A stretch of DNA of 64,000 bases. It comes from Nitzschia sp. pyKryTriq1 (taxonomy: Eukaryota > Bacillariophyta > Bacillariophyceae > Bacillariales > Bacillariaceae). The stretch is taken from positions 868,001 to 932,000 of the forward strand of contig OY101130.1 of NCBI GenBank assembly GCA_956465555.1, read 5' to 3'. Under the pieces are notes generated by a model, which was not told where the DNA came from, ran no database searches, and saw only the letters and a program-made list of their open reading frames with translations. Positions within the stretch are counted from its first letter, which is position 1; the number at the start of each line of letters is the position of its first letter. A program made the translations under genes and the position numbers. Shown one piece after another: positions 53,425-62,313 of this stretch.

Positions 53425-54323
53425 ATGGGCGACGACAATAGCGATAGCGATAGCGGGGACACCGATGTACCAGAAATAGAGAATGTTGATCCTGAATCCC
53501 AGGATTCATCGTGCTCGAAACGATCGACCCTGTCTCGAGATCTCAATAATTTGGGTGTTATGCAAACGTTGACAGACAGTCGTCGACGACTACCCTTGAC
53601 TCCTTTGGACAGCGTACGTAGGCGCCTTGATGAGGAGTCTACGAATACTACTATTACTCCAGCGTCAACAAACAACTCCGAAGTTTCTAGAGATGTATCA
53701 CAAACAATTCGATGGGCCACAATCAAATGAGCCACACTCCAAACGACAGAAGACTTCCGGCATAACTTGCACAAAGTGCTGCATTGCTGGGCACAGTCGC
53801 TCCAGCTCTAAATTCTGTGCTTGGAATGACAAATATCAAGAAGATAATATGGAAACATGGTGTCAGCTTGTACGAAGTCAAGTAACCATTCCTCCCTTTG
53901 ATGCAACACTTACCTGCCAGACATGTGACCGTGTGGGTCATCTTCCTGGATCCTTCCGATGCATTGGTCATCCTGCTTTTGACTTTGACATCGCCCGATG
54001 GCATGATGCAATGTTTTCCTGGGACGAGGATGCAGAAGTATATTATGGTGAGTGCTTTCTCATTGCTTTATGGCGCCTTGGCAGCAGTTCGTTTACGAGT
54101 ATCCGTATTATTGCGCATATTCAGTGCATTGGTATGTCGCTGCGACATTTTCTCACGGTACTTATCCCTGCGTGGACCGGTACGCGAATGGAATTCAGCC
54201 ATGGACGACTTTGCAGACGAGGATGAAGAGTGCGACTCAGACGACTCAAAAGAGATTCCATGTTACAGTGAAAATGACGAGATAGCAATGTTCGATGGAA
54301 TGCAGCTGGAAGACGATGAATAA
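53425..54323 (+). CDS. Double zinc-knuckle-like acidic protein
   Basis: Proposed exons are 53425-53613, 53663-54047 and 54199-54323, with GT-AG introns of 49 bp (GTACGT donor) and 151 bp (GTGAGT donor). They give 232 residues. The N-terminus is acidic (DDNSDSDSGDTD). At about 50-63 it has RRRLPLTPLDS, which combines a cyclin-docking RxL motif with a TP site. Two Cys/His knuckles follow: CTKCCIAGHSRSSSKFC (CX2CX4HX7C) and CQTCDRVGHLPGSFRC (CX2CX4HX6C). The end is a very acidic tail (DDFADEDEECDSDD). The knuckles resemble nucleic-acid-binding CCHC fingers. The 49-bp intron is short but keeps the frame. Without splicing, the first frame would end at 53730. The function is unknown. The E2F-type promoter site and CDK-like motifs suggest cell-cycle expression. 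Confidence 0.5.
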
Positions 54324-55261
54324 AGTATCCCACATGAAAGAAGTTCATTACTAGTCTACTCTATATATGCCAGGGACGTTAACTTCGCCTAGTTTCCGAA
54401 AGTTCCGCACTTCCTCATGTCTGTATAAAGTTAGGAAGGCTAGAAACCGGCTATTTAGGACAAAATGACTACCTAGGCACTAGGTTTCCGTTGAAGGTGC
54501 GGAAACTCTCCAAACAGTCAAAAGTTACCATCTACACAGTCTAAGTAAAAAGTATTGCATGCGCAACATTAACGTCTGACACATATAATGCATCCAAGTA
54601 GCTCGCCGAAATTGGCTATCTAGTTCGGCGAGATTGCGATCCAGTCGTGTACGTTTGAGTACCGGATTCTACAGGAAACACTAATTCAGTCCTTTTCTGC
54701 CCATATTTTTTAGTACGCCACCTTAAGATAAAAGAATCATAAAACTTAGCCACTGGAGCGCGATGGTGGGGCCGCTGCCCACACGCGCGTATCTGCGCAG
54801 CCTTGGGGGAGAATTTTGGGATTGAAGGGGCCTGACGAGCATCAAGCAGTACGAGTAGTAGTGCCAAATTAGATAGTCCGACGACCTGAGCGTTTGTTCT
54901 GCTTAGATTTAGACAACCTTGAGGTACTACCTCGCCTCCCCGACCCAGCCTCCGGTGTGGCGTTAGATAGACCACGTTAAAAAGAAATAGATATTGCTAT
55001 TGCTACTGGTGCAGACAGCAGCTTACCTACTACGATTGTGTGGAGTAGAGGAGGCACGTAGTAATATCGTCTCATCTACGCACCCGTCTGATCTACTACA
55101 GGAGCGGCATCCTCAACTGCTACAGGTGCCTATCTAGTTCCCGGCGTGCCGCGATCGCCAATAGTATTAGCAATTTCTGTTTTTTTGTTATTGTTGGTTC
55201 TTAAGCCCCTCTCGCCACAATACACTCGCGGTTTTGATACATTATATCTCTTGCCGCGGTG
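54324..55261. other. Spacer with an inverted repeat
   Basis: There is no gene over 0.9 kb. An exact inverted repeat, CTCGCCGAA (54602-54610) and TTCGGCGAG (54624-54632), can form a 9-bp stem. TTTCCG/CGGAAA words repeat at 54390-54510. Otherwise nothing is recognised. Confidence 0.4.
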
Positions 55262-56263
55262 TCATTGATTCTTTTTACCTTTCTCAGGACAGTCGGCAGC
55301 AATATGACCATGCTTTCCACATTGGCGACATTGCTTCCTCGAGACTCCAACCGGATCGGGGCAATTAGCCGCAAAGTGGCCATACTGTCCGCAATTGTAG
55401 CACCGGTGGCTACTGCCATCAGCAGCATTGTCTGGGAATCGTGGTGGGAGAAGTTGGTCTTGGCGATATTGTTGCCGCTGCCTCTTTACTGTTTGACGTC
55501 GTCCTCCTCGCCCTGAATTATTTGTCGGTTCAGGTGGTAGAGTTTTTTGAAGCGTTCGTCGTACCACAGAATAGGAAAGACCATTGTAATGTCCCAAGAA
55601 TTGGACCAACGCCTCGCAATCTCCGCGATGGAAAGTTCGGGGTTGGGCGAACATGGCACCCCGCACATTGTTGACACCCAACGTCCACATGAGCTCGGCC
55701 GTCACTTGAGCTTCCATTCCCAACGAAAATTTTTGCGGAATCCTTCTATATTCTTTCCAGATACCAATGGGTGGATGGATGCGGGTCCAGATACTTCCTC
55801 CGCGATCCGAGAGCATATGCTGTCGGAAGCGGCGTTGGCGATGCGAGGTCATCCCCACGTAGTATTTGCCATGTTCACACTCCAGCACATAAATAGTGTA
55901 GCGTTCCAAGACGCCTCTCATGAATTTTTGCCATGCCCCCCAGAATTGAAGGAACGACCGCGTCAACCGCTTCCACCGAACTCTCGAGGAGACGGTCAAA
56001 GAAGCCTCACTGTCATCCCTTGAGACCCTCCGTCGCGCATTCAGAATGGAACGTCGGACAAACTGCCCATGGACCCTGTTGCGATTTCGGAGGGAGAAAC
56101 GCACTACCGGAACCGGAGGACTTGTTGTTGTTGTTCTTCTTCTTGTGCTCGACGGCGAAGAAAGCACCTGGAAACTGTACGAGCCGGGACCCGAATAAAT
56201 CAGGACAACCAACGCTACCAGAAGGAGTCGATTCCATGAGAAAGAATGACAGCAACCCTCCAT
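55262..56263 (-). CDS. GIY-YIG nuclease-like protein with two zinc knuckles, predicted plastid
   Basis: This is a 333-residue single-exon protein. A signal peptide (NRLLLVALVVLIYSGPG) ends SYS-FQVLS, which fits plastid import. A GIY-YIG domain lies at about 118-225: YTIYVLECEHGKYYVGMTS carries the two aromatic-glycine strands, and RQRRFRQHM supplies the family Arg. At the C-terminus are two perfect CCHC knuckles, CYNCGQYGHFAANC and CRQCGKHGHIAADC, linked by 10 residues and preceded by a basic segment (RRQTVKRQRQQYR). GIY-YIG enzymes cut DNA, for example in repair, and CCHC knuckles bind single-stranded nucleic acid. A Glu is present downstream (GMEAQVTAELMW). A role in plastid nucleic-acid repair or RNA handling is inference. 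Confidence 0.78.
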   Translation of the reverse strand: MEGCCHSFSWNRLLLVALVVLIYSGPGSYSFQVLSSPSSTRRRTTTTSPPVPVVRFSLRNRNRVHGQFVRRSILNARRRVSRDDSEASLTVSSRVRWKRLTRSFLQFWGAWQKFMRGVLERYTIYVLECEHGKYYVGMTSHRQRRFRQHMLSDRGGSIWTRIHPPIGIWKEYRRIPQKFSLGMEAQVTAELMWTLGVNNVRGAMFAQPRTFHRGDCEALVQFLGHYNGLSYSVVRRTLQKTLPPEPTNNSGRGGRRQTVKRQRQQYRQDQLLPPRFPDNAADGSSHRCYNCGQYGHFAANCPDPVGVSRKQCRQCGKHGHIAADCPEKGKKNQ

Positions 56264-57741
56264 AGTCTAGTCCCAAACTCCTCCTCATCGTCAGATTGTG
56301 TCGGACAGATCATGAAAGAGTAGTGTACCTGTACCTGTACCTGTACCAGTACCAGGTACGAGGTATGACACCGGTGCATCGGCATAATATCTCGGAAGAA
56401 ATAATCTGAAAAGGCGGGAAAAAGATCGCGGATCATCTAGCGCGCTCGGATCTGATACAGTACGGGTACTGTACCAGGTACCGGTAGGATCCAGTTTCAA
56501 ATTTGGTGGTGCGTTTCCCGCCAACCAGGGACCTCTCAATCAAATAATAATGTACTGTAATAATAATGGTGATTCAGATGATGTCATCCCGAAAGAGAGA
56601 AAGATGCCGAAAATACGCGTTAAAATCCATTCTTCAATCTCACGCTCAATTAGTTCCGTCGTCCGTATCGAAGTAGATTAACGTTAAAATAAGTTCTTGG
56701 GTCTTCAAATTTTCGGAATGTATAAGTTCTCCGTAGATGAAGATATTCATTTCCCTATTGGATGTCGATATGACGCTACATAGCCAATCAAAAAATGGCA
56801 AGCGTTAAATATCTCATAGTACGAGTAGCGGTGTCAATGCCACCATTTTTTCTACGGGCCCATCGCGCTTGTTTTATGCTTTTGCATTCTGGCGGTCCTG
56901 GAGCGGACGGAGCAACGGAGCGCGCGGCGGAATGTGGATCATCGCCGACAAGCAAGAAGAATAACAACGCACGAACATCATCAAGGGATCGAGACGAGAG
57001 AAGAGCATCAGGTCTTCGACGTCTTCACCTTTATCGCCAAGTGCACATTGCGATCTTTGGAAACAACCTGTTCCGTGGTTTCATTATTGAAGGTGAGTGA
57101 CAACATGTAATGCATCCCGGAGACCCATTGTCGAAGTTTGGCGGAAACGAGGAAAAAGATCGAATCTGTGGCATCCGGGCCCGAATTTTGGTGATGTCCC
57201 CGTAGCCCACGTAGATTCAGTAGTATCTTTTGGGGGCCGGCGAGCTCGGAACGCGAGTTGTTCGGTCAACGGTACGAGTAGCGAAAACCAAAGCTGTGGC
57301 TTCTTTGGGCTTCGAATGTTGCTTTATTGCTTGTCTTGATTTTGGTATTATTTGTAAGACCTTTCCTTCTCTCTATTGGTGGTCTATTGTGGAGGGTAGA
57401 GGGCGAAGGCATCCATAATTGTTCTGTGGAGCGCGCTGGAAAATCTGGCAGCAGCGACCTTCGATTTCGTCTCCTCTGATCGTTGCCGCGTCCCCTCAGG
57501 TGTACTCCGTTTGTTCCCTTTCTAGCCAGTCGACTTACAATCGCCTCTGTTATTTCTATCGTTTATCATGTTGTACTTGATAGAGAGACGCCTCTTCTTT
57601 ATTGGGAAAGCAAAGGAACTAGCGGAACCACCGTGATTGTGCTGCAAAAGTTTGTTCACATCCTTCACATCTTTTCATTGGGCGCTTTCTGCAGTAGTTT
57701 TTGTGCTTGGGGCGCTCTATTTTTAGATAAATCGCCGCGAT
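56264..57741. promoter_or_regulatory. Divergent spacer with GTAC cluster
   Basis: This 1.5 kb lies between the GIY-YIG and Myb-HDAC genes. GTAC words are tandem at 56325-56365 (repeated TGTACC then AGTACCAGGTAC) and at 56458-56490. An open frame at 56795-57100 ends at a good GTGAGT donor (57092), and CCCCTCAG near 57491-57498 could be its acceptor, so part may be a spliced 5' leader of the Myb-HDAC gene. It does not join that gene in frame. Confidence 0.35.
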
Positions 57742-60700
57742 ATGGATCCCGATTCGTATCAATTTGAGGATGCGCCCACCCCTCCTCCGCCTCCAGTGCC
57801 CGCGTCTCATCACACCAAGTTTTTGGATTTGACGAATGGTGAAGGAGGGGAACGCCACGATCCCTACGAAGAAAGCGACGAGGAAGAAGAGGACGACGAT
57901 GACATGATGATTGCTCGTGAGATGGACATGCACCGTGCTACGGTAGCCGGTATGCACTCTTCCTCAAGCTACGATGAGGCACCAACGAAACCTAAAAAGA
58001 GCAAGTTGGATGGTCCACCAGGAAGAGTAGTGGAAACCGGGCAGGAATCTACTGGTAGATGGACCAAGGAGGAGCATGAAGCCTTTTTAAGCGCCTTGAA
58101 ACAGTACGGCAAGGAATGGAAAAAGGTGGCGGCGAAAGTCAAGACTCGGACCGTTGTTCAAACGCGAACTCATGCCCAGAAATACTTTCAAAAGCTTCAC
58201 AAGGCCATCGAAACGGGACTTCCCATGGAGGACGACGGAGTGCCAATGGGATCGGGCAGTCGATCGAAGTCAGGGAAAAAGAAACGCAAGCCTTCCGCTT
58301 CCCCTCCAGTGCGCCAAAGTAGCGTTGCCTCGGCGGCTCATTTGATTTCTAATTTGTCCGAACCCGCCGAGCCCTCTCCTTACGTCCTTGGTGGTGGATT
58401 TGCCAAGCCCCACGAACCAGCCAAAACTACCGTCTTTTCACCCGCTCATGGGTTTACAACACTTGCATCTAGCCCCCCTGCCCCTGATTATTCATTTCAG
58501 CAGACAAGTAGCGCCGCGCTTGGTGGATTCCCGATGAAGATTGTCGCTCCGGAGCCGGATGCCGCGAGCAAGAGAGGAAAGTTTCCAGAACCCTCGCCAG
58601 CTGCCTGTGGGAAACGCAAATTGGCAGAAATTGCGGCAGCACGCATGTTGGCGGGTGTCCTCGGTGGAGAAAAACTCTCCATGCTGACTTCTTCCATGGA
58701 AGATGGAACGGCCACGCCTCCCCCGGAAGTTGAGGGGTCTGCCAGAGCAAACATGAGGGAAATCGCCGCTCCGCCCATCATTCCCACAAGCAATAAGAAA
58801 CCAGGCTTTGGACTATCCTTACAGATTGTGAATCCCGAAACGTTGGGCGTCTCGTATGAATCTGAACAAAGACGACGGAAAGAGGGTGGGAATTCACCTC
58901 AGACTCCGTGGGAAGGACAGCTGGCAGCACTTGTGAGGTACGTACGGGTCGAACGGAATGGAATACCGAGCGACTGCGTTGTCGCATCATGGATGATGTA
59001 CCTAACCGTTCTCTTGACTTTTATTCTCGGTTTGGTTGTAGCGATCAAAAGAAAAAGGGACCCGAACCCACCCGCTTAGATCTTCCCGGCCCTCCGGACT
59101 TGGGAGTTGCGGCGCCGCGTGTGCCAATGGCCTCTCCATCCAGTGGGCATCCAGTATGTGGCCCTGGGGGAGCCTTCAATCGAAACGCACTACACAAGGC
59201 TGTCTGCGAAATGGATTTGGGGGTCGTCCAGAGTGAACTGAGCTCTCGTCCAACGGATTTCTTTCAACGATCCGATAGCAAAGGATACTGTCCCATTCAT
59301 TCTGCTTGTTCCTTATGTCTGAAGGATCCCGAGAATTCCACTATGGCCACTAACATTGTCCGCATGATGACCAACGCCGGAGCTGATGTCTCCGTGGCGG
59401 ATTCGGAGGGTAATACGCCCCTGCATTGGGCAGCCCGTGCGGGAGACAAGTCCACTGCCGAATTTTTGTTATTCAAGTCCAGCCCGAAAGGTAGGTGCAA
59501 AGATGCCGAAACGTCGTTGTCAATTGAGAATATTCGATCCTCGTCCTTTACTCAACCATTTTTCTCGTAGATGCCAAAAACGATAGAGGGGAAACACCGC
59601 TACACTGGGCACTTCGCGCTGGGCGACGAGGGATTCCCGTGGCTTCAATCTTGCTCGAAAATGGAGCAAAACCTGCCATCTGGAGCAGAGAGTTCAAGCG
59701 CCCGATTGAAGTAGCTGCTGATGGCTTTCACGATGAAGATACGTCTGTGATTGAGCTCCAGAAGCTGGTTGCACAGCGAAAACGACTTACAAAAGAGCAG
59801 AGACGAGTGTTGAAAGAAGCAATGGAAGAGCGAAAAGAAGCGAGAGCCAATCTACTGTTGCTGTCGGCTCAATCGCGAACATTGGTACTGCACCATCCTG
59901 AATGCCTGCAACACATTCCGAAATCTAATAGCGACTGGGAAAATCCTGATCGAGTGATAAGTATCCTTGAGAAACTTGTCGGGGATAAATCCCTAGTCCA
60001 CGAGCATGAGATTACCATTTCGCAAGAGTTTGACCGCGCCAAGCTGGATTTACTGAGCCGTATCCACAGCACCGAATACCTCAGTTTTGTTAACGAACTG
60101 AGCAAGGACTTGGAAAGACAACACAAGGAGCTAAATGGTGATGACGAAGAAGCTGAAGAACCGACCAAGCAGCCACCTGTCGTGCCCTTCACACCAATGG
60201 TAAGCATGTATGGATTTCATATGGAACCTCTACCACATTCTTTGTCGATCGCAAACTAAAACATTTCATCCACAGGTTCAGCGATCGATGACCAAGGTGG
60301 CAGAATCCAGTATCAAGCTTGGAGCGCATTCCGACACCTCGTTTAGTGTCGGCTCGCTTCGAGCAGCCCGACGTGCTGCTGGAGCCGTCCAGCACGCCGT
60401 GGACTGTGTTCTGATAGGAAGAAACCGCAACGCCTTTTGTCTCGTCAGACCACCTGGACACCATGCAGGAATCAATGGCCTTCTGGACGGTGGAGAGTCT
60501 TGTGGCTTTTGTATCTTCAATAGCGTTGCGGCTGGTGCCATGCATGCCATCTCAGACGAAAGACTGCTTTGCGAGCGCTGTGCCATTGTTGATATTGACG
60601 TCCACCACGGCAACGGAACCGAGGAAATTGTTAGAAAGTGCCACGACCCCGGCAAGCTCTTCTTCTTTTCCATTCACTTGTACGACAACGAGCGAAAAGG

Positions 60701-61415
60701 CAAACGAGAGACCAAGTCTTTCCAGTACAAGTTTTATCCTGGGACGGGCGACGAAGATGACGTTGCTTTGAATATCATCAATGTCCCAATCACTCCTCTA
60801 TGGAAAGAGAAGGAATCATCCGCATCCGGTGTTAATCACAACACCAGACATCGAACAAGACAGCGGTCTTCGCGAGAAAGTGATGACGGGTCAGATGGCG
60901 GTACCCCCAAGGGTGAAACCAGCGACAATGAAAGCGATTCTCGTTCATCTCCCGCAACCTCTACTCCGTCCACCCCTAACCCAAATCCCAACAATTTAAC
61001 TAGTGGCCGCCTGGCCTATCGAAAGGCCATCCAGAACCGTTTGTTACCCGCACTACGAGCCTTCAACCCGGACCTCATTCTCCTCAGTGCCGGCTTTGAC
61101 GCTTGCAAGGGAGATGTTGGGAATGCCAAACACGAATTTGGATCGAAGGAGAAGATGGGAATCGATTTGGAACCCGAAGACTATGCCTGGACGACCCGCA
61201 AGGTGTTGGAAATTGCCGACATTTGCTGCCAAGGTCGAGTGGTCTCTGTGCTGGAGGGAGGTTACGGTCGAACGCCAGCGGGCGCCGAACCTGGAGATCA
61301 TGTGGCTTTGGACAAATCGGCCTTCAGTGAATGTGCCCTACGACATGTACACGCCATGATCGATCCCTATGATACCGAATCGAGGTTTGGCGCTTCGGTC
61401 ACTAACAAGGAATAA
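57742..61415 (+). CDS. Myb (SHAQKYF)-ankyrin-histone deacetylase fusion
   Basis: Four exons, 57742-58937, 59042-59490, 59571-60199 and 60276-61415, with GT-AG introns of 104, 80 and 76 bp keep one frame of 1137 residues. The N-terminus is acidic and Pro-rich. A single Myb repeat (about 104-152) has GRWTKEEHEAFLSALKQYG and ends RTHAQKYFQKL, the SHAQKYF class. Ankyrin repeats span about 446-592 (GNTPLHWAARAGD, GETPLHWALRAG). A class II-like HDAC domain from about 653 to the end carries RPPGHHAG (816), DIDVHHGNG (zinc ligands Asp866, His868), SAGFDA (Asp1033) and EGGYG (Tyr1088), so all catalytic residues are present. A Ser/Asp-rich insert (about 930-1005) interrupts the HDAC domain. The protein should deacetylate histones or other substrates at DNA sites chosen by its own Myb domain. 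That targeting is inference. Confidence 0.85.
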
Positions 61416-62313
61416 GATGTGGGTAAATATTCTATGTTTTTCCCGTTCCTCTCTCTAGTAGAATATAAAGTAAATTGCAGACGGTCGTCTTGTTGTTTCG
61501 AAGTTCATTCGTTGCCTTTTGGAGGAACTTGATCTTGATAAAGAGCTACTGCTTCACCCCAAGTACGAATGGTGGAGAGAAGTACAGAGACAACTCTCTC
61601 CACTTTCTCTGTCCACTACTAGTAGCTCTAGCTACCGAGACTAGAATGATAGAGCAGAGATGTTGGTCATCTTCAGTCACTCTCATCTATCCTCGCCAGA
61701 TATCAGACAGAGATATGTTCGGTCGACTGACGACTCGACCGACTGTTCACTCACTCGCTCTCGGCCCAGCGCGGCCGAGCGAACAAGCAAGAAACATTGA
61801 CGTCATCCCCAGAATATTGTTCAATTAGGAGGCTTCAAGATTTTGAAATAACGAACGACTCAAAAACGTCAGCAATTGATGATGCGACGGCCATCCGGTA
61901 TTCATAATCAATAGCCTGTAACCTTTGTTTAACCGCTAAGAATATGCTACGTCAGAAGTCCGAAGTTCTACGCTACGGGATTTCCAACAAATGATCCAAT
62001 CAAATCCTTGCATCAAAACACACTAAGTGCCTCCTTTCTCTCTCTGGAGTCAGTTGAGTCGGGTGCGCCTACGTCGACGCAAAAAAGTCTCGTACGGTAT
62101 GTACAGGGTACTTGTACCAGTACCGCGGTAGCTGTCGGAGCACAGCTGGAAGGTTGGATGTTCGGGGTTTTCGTGCCCTTTCCTCCCTTTGTATTCAATC
62201 CCATTCATATTTTTCCAACGCGCAGCATTTATTCATCTCCACTTCTTCTATCGAAAGGAATCCATTTCCTCTCCACTATTGGTACAAGAAGAAGCGACGG
62301 CAGAGATACCACC
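61416..62313. other. Spacer between HDAC fusion and MLO-like genes
   Basis: No gene is supported. TAG words lie at about 61455-61465 and 61615-61632. GTAC words lie at 62098-62128, about 200 bp before the MLO-like ATG. An in-frame ATG at about 62008 opens a low-complexity leader and was not chosen. Confidence 0.4.

Noticed and set aside
53259-53774. Long minus-strand open frame opposite the zinc-knuckle gene
   Set aside because: It has no recognisable motif, it covers the E2F-type promoter site, and it mirrors the plus-strand exons. The plus-strand model gives zinc knuckles and acidic ends.
56795-57100. Possible coding exon before the Myb-HDAC gene
   Set aside because: It ends at a good donor, but joining it to the likely acceptor near 57498 reaches a stop after a few codons. 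It is at most a 5' leader exon.
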